Positions 22,503-36,090 of a stretch of 64,000 nucleotides of DNA are shown piece by piece (the stretch's first letter is position 1; each line of letters opens with the position of its first letter). The position numbers and the translations under genes are program-made. A model generated the notes under the pieces. It was not told where the DNA came from and did not search any database. It saw only the letters and a program-made list of their open reading frames with translations. The stretch is from Hydractinia symbiolongicarpus (taxonomy: Eukaryota; Cnidaria; Hydrozoa; Anthoathecata; Hydractiniidae): positions 3,660,001-3,724,000 of the forward strand of contig NC_079880.1 of the NCBI RefSeq assembly GCF_029227915.1, read 5' to 3'.

Positions 22503-24733
22503 GTACCCAGGGAGTAAACTCATTTCCCGAACGATTTTTTAAATTTTTTTTCACCACTAAAACGCATGAGATTTGTAGTTTTTAGAAATGTTTTCATTTT
22601 TGATGAGACGCTGAATAAAAGAAGTTTAATTGCCGGCAAACGAAAACCCGCGTCTTCCCGTAAATCCCCGACTCGGCCCGTATAGTCAAAAGTATACAAA
22701 GAAAGTACCCAGGGAGTAAACTCATTTCCCAAACGATATTTTAAATTAATTTTCACCACTAAAACGCATGAGACTTGTAGTTTTCAGAAATGTTTTCATT
22801 TTTGATGAGACGCTTAATGAAAGTTGTTTAATCGGCGGCAAACGAAAACTCGCGATTTCCCGTAAATCCCGGGCTTGGCCCGTATAGTCGAATGTATACA
22901 AAGAAAGTACCCTGTGAGTAAACTCATTTCCAGAACGATTTTTTAAATTATTATTTCACCACTAAAGCCCATGAGACTTGTAGTATTTAAAAATATTTTC
23001 ATTTTTGATGAGACGCTGAATAAAAGAAGTTTAATCGCCGGCAAACGAAAACCCGCGACTTCCCGTAAATCCCGGACTCAGCCCGTATAGTCAAAAGTAT
23101 ACAAAGAAAGTACCCAGGGTGTAAACTCATTTCCCGAACTATTTTTTAAATTATTATTTCACCACTAAAGCCCATGAGACTTGTAGTATTTAAAAATATT
23201 TTCATTTTTGATGAGACGCTGAATAAAAGAAGTTTAATCGCCGGCAAACGAAAACCCGCGACTTCCCGTAAATCCCGGACTCAGCCCGTATAGTCAAAAG
23301 TATACAAAGAAAGTACCCAGGGAGTAAACTCATTTCCCGAACGATTTTTTAAATTATTTTTTCACCACTAAAACGCATGAGCCTTGTAGTTTTCAAAAAT
23401 GTTTTCATTTTTGATGAGACGCTGAATAAAAGAAGTTTAATCGCCGGCAAACGAAAACCTGCGATTTCCCGTAAATCCCGGACTCGGCCCGTATAGTCAA
23501 AAGTATACAAAGAATGTACCCAGGGTGTAAACTCATTTCCCGAACGATTTTTTAAATTATTATTTCACCACTAAAGCCCATGAGACTTGTAGTATTTAAA
23601 AATATTTTCATTTTTGATGAGACGCTGAATAAAAGAAGTTTAATCGCCGGCAAACGAAAACCCGCGACTTCCCGTAAATCCCGGACTCAGCCCGTATAGT
23701 CAAAAGTATACAAAGAAAGTACCCAGGGTGTAAACTCATTTCCCGAACTATTTTTTAAATTATTATTTCACCACTAAAGCCCATGAGACTTGTAGTATTT
23801 AAAAATATTTTCATTTTTGATGAGACGCTGAATAAAAGAAGTTTAATCGCCGGCAAACGAAAACCCGCGACTTCCCGTAAATCCCGGACTCAGCCCGTAT
23901 AGTCAAAAGTATACAAAGAAAGTACCCAGGGAGTAAACTCATTTCCCGAACGATTTTTTAAATTATTTTTTCACCACTAAAACGCATGAGCCTTGTAGTT
24001 TTCAAAAATGTTTTCATTTTTGATGAGACGCTGAATAAAAGAAGTTTAATCGCCGGCAAACGAAAACCTGCGATTTCCCGTAAATCCCGGACTCGGCCCG
24101 TATAGTCAAAAGTATACAAAGAAATTACCCAGGGTGTAAACTCATTTCCCGAACTATTTTTTAAATTATTATTTCACCACTAAAGCCCATGAGACTTGTA
24201 GTATTTAAAAATATTTTCATTTTTGATGAGACGCTGAATAAAAGAAGTTTAATCGCCGGCAAACGAAAACCTGCGATTTCCCGTAAATCCCGGACTCGGC
24301 CCGTATAGTCAAAAGTATACAAAGAAATTACCCAGGGTGTAAACTCATTTCCCGAACTATTTTTTAAATTATTATTTCACCACTAAAGCCCATGAGACTT
24401 GTAGTATTTAAAAATATTTTCATTTTTGATGAGACGCTGAATAAAAGAAGTTTAATCGCCGGCAAACGAAAACCCGCGACTTCCCGTAAATCCCGGACTC
24501 AGCCCGTATAGTCAAAAGTATACAAAGAAAGTACCCAAGGAGTAAACTCATTTCCCGAAGGATTTTTTAAATTAATTTTTCACCACTAAAACGCATGAGA
24601 CTTGTAGTTTTCAGAAATGTTTTCATTTTTGATGAGACGCTTAATGAAAGAGGTTTAATCGCCGGCAAACGAAAACCCGAGATTTCCCGTAAATCCCGGG
24701 CTTGGCCCGTATAGTCAAAAGTATACAAAGATA
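22503..24733. repeat. Third, rearranged copy of the 9-mer family
   Basis: The order is R-T-H-D-I-(O/D hybrid)-D-I-C-C/D-E-like. It begins as a normal 9-mer, but the I monomer at 23313 is followed by GAATGTACCC, so O-type sequence is joined directly to I. A D-I pair then appears a second time (23719 and 23922). The last unit (24531) combines AAGGAG and CCCGAAGG with a CTTAATGAAAGAGG and CCCGAGATTT ending. This is the edge of the 9-mer family. Confidence 0.75.
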
Positions 24734-25544
24734 GTACCCAGGGAGTAAACTCATTTCCAGAACGATTTTTTAAATTATTTTTTCACCACTAAAACCCATG
24801 AGATTTGTAGTTTTTAAAAATGTTTTCATTTTTGATGAGACGCTGAATAAAAGAAGTTTAATTGCCGGCAAACGAAAACCCGCGTCTTCCCGTAAATCCC
24901 CGACTCGGCCCGTATAGTCAAAAGTATACAAAGAAAGTACCCAGGGAGTAAACTCATTTCCCAAACGATATTTTAAATTAATTTTCACCACTAAAACGCA
25001 TGAGACTTGTAGTTTTCAGAAATGTTTTCATTTTTGATGAGACGCTTAATGAAAGTTGTTTAGTCGCCGGCAAACGAAAACCCGCGACTTCCCGTAAATC
25101 CCGGGCTTGGCCCGTATAGTCGAATGTATACAAAGAAAGTACCCTGTGAGTAAACTCATTTCCAGAACGATTTTTTAAATTATTATTTCACCACTAAAGC
25201 CCATGAGACTTGTAGTATTTAAAAATATTTTCATTTTTGATGAGACGCTGAATAAAAGAAGTTTAATCGCTGGCAAACGAAAACCCGCGACTTCCCGTAA
25301 ATCTCGGACTCAGCCCGTATAGTCAAAAGTATACAAAGAAAGTACCCAGGGTGTAAACGCATTTTCCGAACTGTTTTTTAAATTATTATTTCACCACTAA
25401 AGCCCATGAGACTTGTAGTATTTAAAAATATTTTCATTTTTGATGAGACGCTGAATAAAAGAAGTTTAATCGCCGGCAAACGAAAACCTGCGATTTCCCG
25501 TAAATCCCGGACTCGGCCCGTATAGTCAAAAGTATACCAGGAAA
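24734..25544. repeat. 4-monomer junction block with a distant sister near 31 kb
   Basis: The order is B-like, T, H, C-like. The B-like unit (24734) has GATAGTACCC, CCAGAAC and ACCCATGAGATTTG. The same B-like-T pair recurs at 31021-31425, an offset of 6287 bp. The C-like unit has unusual GTAAACGCATTTTCCG near 25355. Confidence 0.7.
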
Positions 25545-26557
25545 GTACCCAGGAAGTAAACTCATTTGCCAAACGATATTTTAAATTAATTTTCACCACT
25601 AAAACGCATGAGACTTGTAGTTTTCAGAAATGTTTTCATTTTTGATGAGACGCTTAATGAAAGTTGTTTAATCGCCGGCAAACGAAAACCCGCGATTTCC
25701 CGTAAATCACGGGCTTGGCCCGTATAGTCGAATGTATACAAAGAAAGTACCCTGTGAGTAAACTCATTTCCGGAACGATTTTTTAATTTATTTTTTCAAC
25801 ACTAAAGCCCATGAGACTTGTAGTATTTAAAAATATTTTCATTTTTGATGAGACGCTGAATAAAAGAAGTTTAATCGCCGGCAAACGAAAACCTGCGATT
25901 TCCCGTAAATCCCGGACTCGGCCCGTATAGTCAAAAGTATACAAAGATAGTACCCAGGGAGTAAACTCATTTCCAGAACGATTTTTTAAATTATTTTTTC
26001 ACCACTAAAACGCATAAGACTTGTAGTTTTTAAAAATGTTTTCATTTTTAATGAGACGCTGAATAAAAGAAGTTTAATCGCCGGCAAACGAAAACCTGCG
26101 ATTTCCCGTAAATCCCGGACTCGGCCCGTATAGTCAAAAGTATACAAAGAAAGTACCCAGGGTGTAAACTCATTTCCCGAACTATTTTTTAAATTATTAT
26201 TTCACCACTAAAGCCCATGAGACTTGTAGTATTTAAAAATATTTTCATTTTTGATGAGACGCTGAATAAAAGAAGTTTAATCGCCTGCAAACGAAAACCT
26301 GCGATTTCCCGTAAATCCCGGACTCGGCCCGTATAGTCAAAAGTATACAAAGAAAGTACCCAGGAAGTAAACTCATTTCCCAAACGATATTTTAAATTAA
26401 TTTTCACCACTAAAACGCATGAGACTTGTAGTATTTAAAAATATTTTCATTTTTGATGAGACGCTGAATAAAAGAAGTTTAATCGCCGGCAAACGAAAAC
26501 CTGCGATTTCCCGTAAATCCCGGACTCGGCCCGTATAGTCAAAAGTATACCAGGAAA
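25545..26557. repeat. 5-mer module (1013 bp), copy 1
   Basis: The first monomer is J-like with ACTCATTTGCCAAACG and is preceded by GTATACCAGGAAAGTACCC. It is followed by an A/H hybrid (CCGGAACG plus AACACTAAAGCCC), a B-like unit with ACGCATAAGAC and TTTTTAATGAGAC, a C unit with CGCCTGCAAAC, and a J/C hybrid (26356). These rare variants recur at 26558 and at 32035. Confidence 0.85.
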
Positions 26558-27571
26558 GTACCCAGGAAGTAAACTCATTTGCCAAACGATATTTTAAATT
26601 AATTTTCACCACTAAAACGCATGAGACTTGTAGTTTTCAGAAATGTTTTCATTTTTGATGAGACGCTTAATGAAAGTTGTTTAATCGCCGGCAAACGAAA
26701 ACCCGCGATTTCCCGTAAATCACGGGCTTGGCCCGTATAGTCGAATGTATACAAAGAAAGTACCCTGTGAGTAAACTCATTTCCGGAACGATTTTTTAAT
26801 TTATTTTTTCAACACTAAAGCCCATGAGACTTGTAGTATTTAAAAATATTTTCATTTTTGATGAGACGCTTAATAAAAGAAGTTTAATCGCCGGCAAACG
26901 AAAACCTGCGATTTCCCGTAAATCCCGGACTCGGCCCGTATAGTCAAAAGTATACAAAGATAGTACCCAGGGAGTAAACTCATTTCCAGAACGATTTTTT
27001 AAATTATTTTTTCACCACTAAAACGCATAAGACTTGTAGTTTTTAAAAATGTTTTCATTTTTAATGAGACGCTGAATAAAAGAAGTTTAATCGCCGGCAA
27101 ACGAAAACCTGCGATTTCCCGTAAATCCCGGACTCGGCCCGTATAGTCAAAAGTATACAAAGAAAGTACCCAGGGTGTAAACTCATTTCCCGAACTATTT
27201 TTTAAATTATTATTTCACCACTAAAGCCCATGAGACTTGTAGTATTTAAAAATATTTTCATTTTTGATGAGACGCTGAATAAAAGAAGTTTAATCGCCGG
27301 CAAACGAAAACCTGCGATTTCCCGTAAATCCCGGACTCGGCCCGTATAGTCAAAAGTATACAAAGAAAGTACCCAGGGTGTAAACTCATTTCCCAAACTA
27401 TTTTTTAAATTATTATTTCACCACTAAAGCCCATGAGACTTGTAGTATTTAAAAATATTTTCATTTTTGATGAGACGCTGAATAAAAGAAGTTTAATTGC
27501 CGGCAAACGAAAACCCGCGACTTCCCGTAAATCCCGGACTCAGCCCGTATAGTCAAAAGTATACAAAGAAA
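26558..27571. repeat. 5-mer module, copy 2
   Basis: It repeats the J-like, A/H hybrid, B-like, C order of 25545 at an offset of 1013 bp. It ends with a D unit that has CCCAAACT, in place of the J/C hybrid. The A/H hybrid here has CTTAATAAAAGAAG, which mixes the two usual forms. Confidence 0.85.
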
Positions 27572-28383
27572 GTACTCAGGGAGTAAACTCATTTCCCGAA
27601 CGATTTTTTAAATTATTTTTTCACCACTAAAACGCATGAGACTTGTAGTTTTCAGAAATGTTTTCATTTTTGATGAGACGCTTAGTGAAAGTTGTTTAAT
27701 CGCCGGCAAACGAAAACCCGCTATTTCCCGTAAATCCTGGGCTTGGCCCGTATAGTCGAATGTATACAAAGAAAGTACCCTGTGAGTAAACTCATTTCCA
27801 GAACGATTTTTTAAATTATTATTTCACCACTAAAGCCCATGAGACTTGTAGTATTTAAAAATATTTTCATTTCTGATGAGACGCTGAATAAAAGAAGTTT
27901 AATCGCTGGCAAACGAAAACCCGCGACTTCCCGTAAATCCCGGACTCAGCCCGTATAGTCAAAAGTATACAAAGAAAGTACCCAGGGTGTAAACTCATTT
28001 CCCGAACTATTTTTTAAATTATTATTTCACCACTAAAGTCCATGAGACTTGTAGTATTTAAAAATATTTTCATTTTTGATGAGACGCTGAATAAAAGAAG
28101 TTTAATCGCCGGCAAACGAAAACCCGCGACTTCCCGTAAATCCCGGACTCAGCCCGTATAGTCAAAAGTATACAAAGAAAGTACCCAGGGAGTAAACTCA
28201 TTTCCCGAACGATTTTTTAAATTATTTTTTCACCACTAAAACGCATGAGCCTTGTAGTTTTCAAAAATGTTTTCATTTTTGATGAGACGCTGAATAAAAG
28301 AAGTTTAATCGCCGGCAAACGAAAACCTGCGATTTCCCGAAAATCCCGGACTCGGCCCGTATAGTCAAAAGTATACAAAGAAA
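27572..28383. repeat. 4-mer module E2-H-D-I (812 bp), copy 1
   Basis: E2 is recognised by GTACTCAGGGAG, a C-to-T change in the anchor itself. It is followed by H with TTTCTGATGAG, then D, then I with GAGCCTTG. The marker GTACTCAGG recurs at 28384, 33049, 37714, 39540 and 41366. In this copy E2 has CCCGCTATTTCCC. Confidence 0.88.
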
Positions 28384-30412
28384 GTACTCAGGGAGTAAAC
28401 TCATTTCCCGAACGATTTTTTAAATTATTTTTTCACCACTAAAACGCATGAGACTTGTAGTTTTCAGAAATGTTTTCATTTTTGATGAGACGCTTAGTGA
28501 AAGTTGTTTAATCGCCGGCAAACGAAAACCCGCGATTTCCCGTAAATCCTGGGCTTGGCCCGTATAGTCGAATGTATACAAAGAAAGTACCCTGTGAGTA
28601 AACTCATTTCCAGAACGATTTTTTAAATTATTATTTCACCACTAAAGCCCATGAGACTTGTAGTATTTAAAAATATTTTCATTTCTGATGAGACGCTGAA
28701 TAAAAGAAGTTTAATCGCTGGCAAACGAAAACCCGCGACTTCCCGTAAATCCCGGACTCAGCCCGTATAGTCAAAAGTATACAAAGAAAGTACCCAGGGT
28801 GTAAACTCATTTCCCGAACTATTTTTTAAATTATTATTTCACCACTAAAGCCCATGAGACTTGTAGTATTTAAAAATATTTTCATTTTTGATGAGACGCT
28901 GAATAAAAGAAGTTTAATCGCCGGCAAACGAAAACCCGCGACTTCCCGTAAATCCCGGACTCAGCCCGTATAGTCAAAAGTATACAAAGAAAGTACCCAG
29001 GGAGTAAACTCATTTCCCGAACGATTTTTTAAATTATTTTTTCACCACTAAAACGCATGAGCCTTGTAGTTTTCAAAAATGTTTTCATTTTTGATGAGAC
29101 GCTGAATAAAAGAAGTTTAATCGCCGGCAAACGAAAACCTGCGATTTCCCGTAAATCCCGGACTCGGCCCGTATAGTCAAAAGTATACAAAGAAAGTACC
29201 CAGGAAGTAAACTCATTTCCCAAACGATATTTTAAATTAATTTTCACCACTAAAACGCATGAGACTTGTAGTTTTCAGAAATGTTTTTATTTTTAATGAG
29301 ACGCTTAATGAAAGTTGTTTAATCGCCGGCAAACGAAAACCCGCGATTTCCCGTAAATCACGGGCTTGGCCCGTATAGTCGAATGTATACAAAGAAAGTA
29401 CCCTGTGAGTAAACTCATTTCCAGAACGATTTTTTAATTTATTTTTTCAACACTAAAACGCATGAGACTTGTAGTTTTCAAAAATGTTTTTATTTTTGAT
29501 GAGACGCTTAATGAAAGAGGTTTAATCGCCGGCAAACGAAAACCCGAGATTTCCCGTAAATCCCGGGCTTGGCCCGTATAGTCAAAAGTATACAAAGAAA
29601 GTACCCAGGGTGTAAACTCATTTCCCGAACTATTTTTTAAATTATTATTTCACCACTAAAGCCAATGAGACTTGTAGTATTTAAAAATATTTTCATTTTT
29701 GATGAGACGCTGAATAAAAGAAGTTTAATCGCCGGCAAACGAAAACCCGTGACTTCCCGTAAATCCCGGACTCAGCCCGTATAGTCAAAAGTATACAAAG
29801 AAAGTACCCAAGGAGTAAACTCATTTCCCGAAGGATTTTTTAAATTATTTTTTCACCACTAAAACGCATGAGCCTTGTAGTTTTCAAAAATGTTTTCATT
29901 TTTGATGAGACGCTGAATAAAAGAAGTTTAATCGCCGGCAAACGAAAACCTGCGATTTCCCGTATATCCCGGACTCGGCCCGTATAGTCAAAAGTATACA
30001 AAGAAAGTACCCGGGGTGTAAACTCATTTCCCGAACGATTTTTTAAATTATTATTTCACCACTAAAGCCCATGAGACTCGTAGTTTTTAAAAATGTTTTC
30101 ATTTTTGATGAGACGCTGAATAAAAGAAGTTTAATTGCCGGCAAACGAAAACCCGCTACTTCCCGTAAATCCCGGACTCGGCCCGTATAGTCAAAAGTAT
30201 ACAAAGAAAGTACCCAGGGAGTAAACTCATTTCCCGAACGATTTTTTAAATGATTTTTTCACCACTAAATCGCATGAGACTTGTAGTTTTCAAAAATGTT
30301 TTCATTTTTGATGAGACGCTGAATAAAAGAAGTTTAATCGCCTGCAAACGAAAACCTGCGATTTCCCGTAAATCCCGGACTCGGCCCGTATAGTCAAAAG
30401 TATACAAAGAAA
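28384..30412. repeat. Complete 10-mer module E2-H-D-I-J-A-L-I2-U-N (2029 bp)
   Basis: Starts are 28384, 28587, 28790, 28993, 29196, 29398, 29601, 29804, 30007 and 30210. It joins the 4-mer E2-H-D-I to the 6-mer J-A-L-I2-U-N. I2 is an I/E hybrid class (AAGGAG and CCCGAAGG with GAGCCTTG). N has AAATGATTTTTTCACC and AAATCGCATGAG. The length equals that of the class A-J 10-mer at position 1, although the composition differs. The same ten classes recur at 41366-43394. Confidence 0.88.
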
Positions 30413-32034
30413 GTACCCAGGAAGTAAACTCATTTCCCAAACGATATTTTAAATTAATTTTCACCACTAAAACGCATGAGACTTGTAGTTTTCAGAAATG
30501 TTTTTATTTTTGATGAGACGCTTAATGAAAGTTGTTTAATCGCCGGCAAACGAAAACCCGCGATTTCCCGTAAATCACGGGCTTGGCCCGTATAGTCGAT
30601 TGTATACAAAGAAAGTACCCTGTGAGTAAACTCATTTCCAGAACGATTTTTTAATTTATTTTTTCAACACTAAAACGCATGAGACTTGTAGTTTTCAAAA
30701 ATGTTTTTATTTTTGATGAGACGCTTAATGAAAGAGGTTTAATCGCCGGCAAACGAAAACCCGAGATTTCCCGTAAATCCCGGGCTTGGCCCGTATAGTC
30801 AAAAGTATACAAAGAAAGTACCCAGGGTGTAAACTCATTTCCCGAACTATTTTTTAAATTATTATTTCACCACTAAAGCCAATGAGACTTGTAGTATTTA
30901 AAAATATTTTCATTTTTGATGAGACGCTTAATGAAAGAGGTTTAATCGCCGGCAAACGAAAACCCGAGATTTCCCGTAAATCCCGGGCTTGGCCCGTATA
31001 GTCAAAAGTATACAAAGATAGTACCCAGGGAGTAAACTCATTTCCAGAACGATTTTTTAAATTATTTTTTCACCACTAAAACCCATGAGATTTGTAGTTT
31101 TTAAAAATGTTTTCATTTTTGATGAGACGCTGAATAAAAGAAGTTTAATTGCCGGCAAACGAAAACCCGCGTCTTCCCGTAAATCCCCGACTCGGCCCGT
31201 ATAGTCAAAAGTATACAAAGAAAGTACCCAGGGAGTAAACTCATTTCCCAAACGATATTTTAAATTAATTTTCACCACTAAAACGCATGAGACTTGTAGA
31301 TTTCAGAAATGTTTTCATTTTTGGTGAGACGCTTAATGAAAGTTGTTTAATCGCCGGCAAACGAAAACCCGCGACTTCCCGTAAATCCCGGGCTTGGCCC
31401 GTATAGTCGAATGTATACAAAGAAAGTACCCTGTGAGTAAACTCATTTCCAGAACGATTTTTTAAATTATTATTTCACCACTAAAGCCCATGAGACTTGT
31501 AGTATTTAAAAATATTTTTATTTTTAATGAGACGCTTAATGAAAGTTGTTTAATCGCCGGCAAACGAAAACCCGCGATTTCCCGTAAATCCCGGACTCGG
31601 CCCGTATAGTCAAAAGTATACAAAGAAAGTACCCAGGAAGTAAACTCATTTTCCGAACTATTTTTTAAATTATTATTTCACCACTAAAGCCCATGAGACT
31701 TGTAGTATTTAAAAATATTTTCATTTTTGATGAGACGCTGAATAAAAGAAGTTTAATCGCCGGCAAACGAAAACCCGCGACTTCCCGTAAATCCCGGACT
31801 CAGCCCGTATAGTCAAAAGTATACAAAGAAAGTACCCAGGGAGTAAAATCATTTCCCGAACGATTTTTCAGATTATTTTTTCACCACTAAAACGCATGAG
31901 CCTTGTAGTTTTCAAAAATGTTATAATTTTTGATGAGACGCTGAATAAAAGAAGTTTAATCGCCGGCAAACGAAAACCTGCGATTTCCCGTAAATCCCGG
32001 ACTCGGCCCGTATAGTCAAAAGTATACCAGGAAA
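30413..32034. repeat. Mosaic block of hybrids
   Basis: The order is J, A, an L/A hybrid, B-like, T, an H/J hybrid, D-like, I. At 30818 a class L start (AGCCAATGAG) runs into a class A ending (CTTAATGAAAGAGG, CCCGAGATTT). At 31426 a class H start runs into a class J end. The I unit at 31832 has unusual TTTTTCAGATTATT and GTTATAATTTTTG. Hybrids are frequent here, which suggests several successive exchanges. Confidence 0.75.
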
Positions 32035-33048
32035 GTACCCAGGAAGTAAACTCATTTGCCAAACGATATTTTAAATTAATTTTCACCACTAAAACGCATG
32101 AGACTTGCAGTTTTCAGAAATGTTTTCATTTTTGATGAGACGCTTAATGAAAGTTGTTTAATCGCCGGCAAACGAAAACCCGCGATTTCCCGTAAATCAC
32201 GGGCTTGGCCCGTATAGTCGAATGTATACAAAGAAAGTACCCTGTGAGTAAACTCATTTCCGGAACGATTTTTTAATTTATTTTTTCAACACTAAAGCCC
32301 ATGAGACTTGTACTATTTAAAAATATTTTCATTTTTGATGAGACGCTGAATAAAAGAAGTTTAATCGCCGGCAAACGAAAACCTGCGATTTCCCGTAAAT
32401 CCCGGACTCGGCCCGTATAGTCAAAAGTATACAAAGATAGTACCCAGGGAGTAAACTCATTTCCAGAACGATTTTTTAAATTATTTTTTCACCACTAAAA
32501 CGCATAAGACTTGTAGTTTTTAAAAATGTTTTCATTTTTAATGAGACGCTGAATAAAAGAAGTTTAATCGCCGGCAAACGAAAACCTGCGATTTCCCGTA
32601 AATCCCGGACTCGGCCCGTATAGTCAAAAGTATACAAAGAAAGTACCCAGGGTGTAAACTCATTTCCCGAACTATTTTTTAAATTATTATTTCACCACTA
32701 AAGCCCATGAGACTTGTAGTATTTAAAAATATTTTCATTTTTGATGAGACGCTGAATAAAAGAAGTTTAATCGCCGGCAAACGAAAACCTGCGATTTCCC
32801 GTAAATCCCGGACTCGGCCCGTATAGTCAAAAGTATACAAAGAAAGTACCCAGGGTGTAAACTCATTTCCCGAACTATTTTTTAAATTATTATTTCACCA
32901 CTAAAGCCCATGAGACTTGTAGTATTTAAAAATATTTTCATTTTTGATGAGACGCTGAATAAAAGAAGTTTAATTGCCGGCAAACGAAAACCCGCGACTT
33001 CCCGTAAATCCCGGACTCAGCCCGTATAGTCAAAAGTATACAAAGAAA
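32035..33048. repeat. 5-mer module, copy 3
   Basis: It matches 26558-27571 at an offset of 5477 bp, with the same TTTGCCAAACG, CCGGAACG, ACGCATAAGAC and TTTTTAATGAGAC markers. Local changes include GACTTGCAGTTTTC in the J-like unit and TTGTACTATTT in the A/H hybrid. Confidence 0.85.
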
Positions 33049-34670
33049 GTACTCAGGGAGTAAACTCATTTCCCGAACGATTTTTTAAATTATTTTTTCA
33101 CCACTAAAGCCCATGAGACTTGTAGTATTTAAAAATATTTTCATTTCTGATGAGACGCTTAGTGAAAGTTGTTTAATCGCCGGCAAACGAAAACCCGCGA
33201 TTTCCCGTAAATCCCGGGCTTGGCCCGTATAGTCGAATGTATACAAAGAAAGTACCCTGTGAGTAAACTCATTTCCAGAACGATTTTTTAAATTATTATT
33301 TCACCACTAAAGCCCATGAGACTTGTAGTATTTAAAAATATTTTCATTTCTGATGAGACGCTGAATAAAAGAAGTTTAATCGCTGGCAAACGAAAACCCG
33401 CGACTTCCCGTAAATCCCGGACTCAGCCCGTATAGTCAAAAGTATACAAAGAAAGTACCCAGGGTGTAAACTCATTTCCCGAACTATTTTTTAAATTATT
33501 ATTTCACCACTAAAGCCCATGAGACTTGTAGTATTTAAAAATATTTTCATTTTTGATGAGACGCTGAATAAAAGAAGTTTAATCGCCGGCAAACGAAAAC
33601 CCGCGACTTCCCGTAAATCCCGGACTCAGCCCGTATAGTCAAAAGTATACAAAGAAAGTACCCAGGGAGTAAACTCATTTCCCGAACGATTTTTTAAATT
33701 ATTTTTTCACCACTAAAACGCATGAGCCTTGTAGTTTTCAAAAATGTTTTCATTTTTGATGAGACGCTGAATAAAAGAAGTTTAATCGCCGGCAAACGAA
33801 AACCTGCGATTTCCCGTAAATCCCGGACTCGGCCCGTATAGTCAAAAGTATACAAAGAAAGTACCCAGGAAGTAAACTCATTTCCCAAACGATATTTTAA
33901 ATTAATTTTTACCACTAAAACGCATGAGACTTGTAGTTTTCAGAAATGTTTTTATTTTTAATGAGACGCTTAATGAAAGTTGTTTAATCGCCGGCAAACG
34001 AAAACCCGCGATTTCCCGTAAATCACGGGCTTGGCCCGTATAGTTGAATGTATACAAAGAAAGTACCCTGTGAGTAAACTCATTTCCAGAACGATTTTTT
34101 AATTTATTTTTTCAACACTAAAACGCATGAGACTTGTAGTTTTCAAAAATGTTTTTATTTTTGATGAGACGCTTAATGAAAGAGGTTTAATCGCCGGCAA
34201 ACGAAAACCCGAGATTTCCCGTAAATCCCGGGCTTGGCCCGTATAGTCAAAAGTATACAAAGAAAGTACCCAGGGTGTAAACTCATTTCCCGAACTATTT
34301 TTTAAATTATTATTTCACCACTAAAGCCAATGAGACTTGTAGTATTTAAAAATATTTTCATTTCTGATGAGACGCTGAATAAAAGAAGTTTAATCGCTGG
34401 CAAACGAAAACCCGCGACTTCCCGTAAATCCCGGACTCAGCCCGTATAGTCAAAAGTATACAAAGAAAGTACCCAGGGTGAAAACTCATTTCCCGAACTA
34501 TTTTTTAAATTATTATTTCACCACTAAAGCCCATGAGACTTGTAGTATTTAAAAATATTTTCATTTTTGATGAGACGTTGAATAAAAGAAGTTTAATCGC
34601 CGGCAAACGAAAACCCGCGACTTCCCGTAAATCCCGGACTCAGCCCGTATAGTCAAAGTATACAAAGAAA
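33049..34670. repeat. E2/H hybrid-H-D-I-J-A-L/H-D block
   Basis: The unit at 33049 starts GTACTCAGGGAG (E2) but has AAAGCCCATGAG and TTTCTGATGAG (H) before a CTTAGTGAAAG ending, so it is a double-switch hybrid. At 34266 class L passes into TTTCTGATGAG and CGCTGGC of class H. The D at 34469 is 202 bp because GTCAAAAGTATAC is contracted to GTCAAAGTATAC. It also has GTGAAAACTC and GAGACGTTG. Confidence 0.8.
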
Positions 34671-36090
34671 GTACCCAGGGAGTAAACTCATTTCCCGAAC
34701 GATTTTTTAAATTATTTTTTCACCCCTAAAACGCATGAGCCTTGTAGTTTTCAAAAATGTTTTCATTTTTGATGAGACGCTGAATAAAAGAAGTTTAATC
34801 GCCGGCAAACGAAAACCTGCGATTTCCCGTAAATCCCGGACTCGGCCCGTATAGTCAAAAGTATACAAAGAAAGTACCCAGGAAGTAAACTCATTTCCCA
34901 AACGATATTTTAAATTAATTTTCACCACTAAAACGCATGAGACTTGTAGTTTTCAGAAATGTTTTTATTTTTAATGAGACGCTTAATGAAAGTTGTTTAA
35001 TCGCCGGCAAACGAAAACCCGCGATTTCCCGTAAATCACGGGCTTGGCCCGTATAGTCGAATGTATACAAAGAAAGTACCCTGTGAGTAAACTCATTTCC
35101 AGAACGATTTTTTAATTTATTTTTTCAACACTAAAACGCATGAGACTTGTAGTTTTCAAAAATGTTTTTATTTTTGATGAGACGCTTAATGAAAGAGGTT
35201 TAATCGCCGGCAAACGAAAACCCGAGATTTCCCGTAAATCCCGGGCTTGGCCCGTATAGTCAAAAGTATACAAAGAAAGTACCCAGGGTGTAAACTCATT
35301 TCCCGAACTATTTTTTAAATTATTATTTCACCACTAAAGCCAATGAGACTTGTAGTATTTAAAAATATTTTCATTTTTGATGAGACGCTGAATAAAAGAA
35401 GTTTAATCGCCGGCAAACGAAAACCCGTGACTTCCCGTAAATCCCGGACTCAGCCCGTATAGTCAAAAGTATACAAAGAAAGTACCCAAGGAGTAAACTC
35501 ATTTCCCGAAGGATTTTTTAAATTATTTTTTCACCACTAAAACGCATGAGCCTTGTAGTTTTCAAAAATGTTTTCATTTTTGATGAGACGCTGAATAAAA
35601 GAAGTTTAATCGCCGGCAAACGAAAACCTGCGATTTCCCGTAAATCCCGGACTCGGCCCGTATAGTCAAAAGTATACAAAGAAAGTACCCGGGGTGTAAA
35701 CTCATTTCCCGAACGATTTTTTAAATTATTATTTCACCACTAAAGCCCATGAGACTTGTAGTTTTTAAAAATGTTCTCATTTTTGATGAGACGCTGAATA
35801 AAAGAAGTTTAATTGCCGGCAAACGAAAACCCGCGACTTCCCGTAAATCCCGGACTCGGCCCGTATAGTCAAAAGTATACAAAGAAAGTACCCAGGGAGT
35901 AAACTCATTTCCCGAACGATTTTTTAAATGATTTTTTCACCACTAAATCGCATGAGACTTGTAGTTTTCAAAAATGTTTTCATTTTTGATGAGACGCTGA
36001 ATAAAAGAAGTTTAATCGCCCGCAAACGAAAACCTGCGATTTCCCGTAAATCCCGGACTCGGCCCGTATAGTCAAAAGTATACAAAGAAA
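34671..36090. repeat. 7-mer module I-J-A-L-I2-U-N (1420 bp)
   Basis: Starts are 34671, 34874, 35076, 35279, 35482, 35685 and 35888. It repeats 28993-30412 at an offset of 5678 bp. The I unit has CACCCCTAAAACGC. The U unit has ATGTTCTCATTTTTG. Confidence 0.88.
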
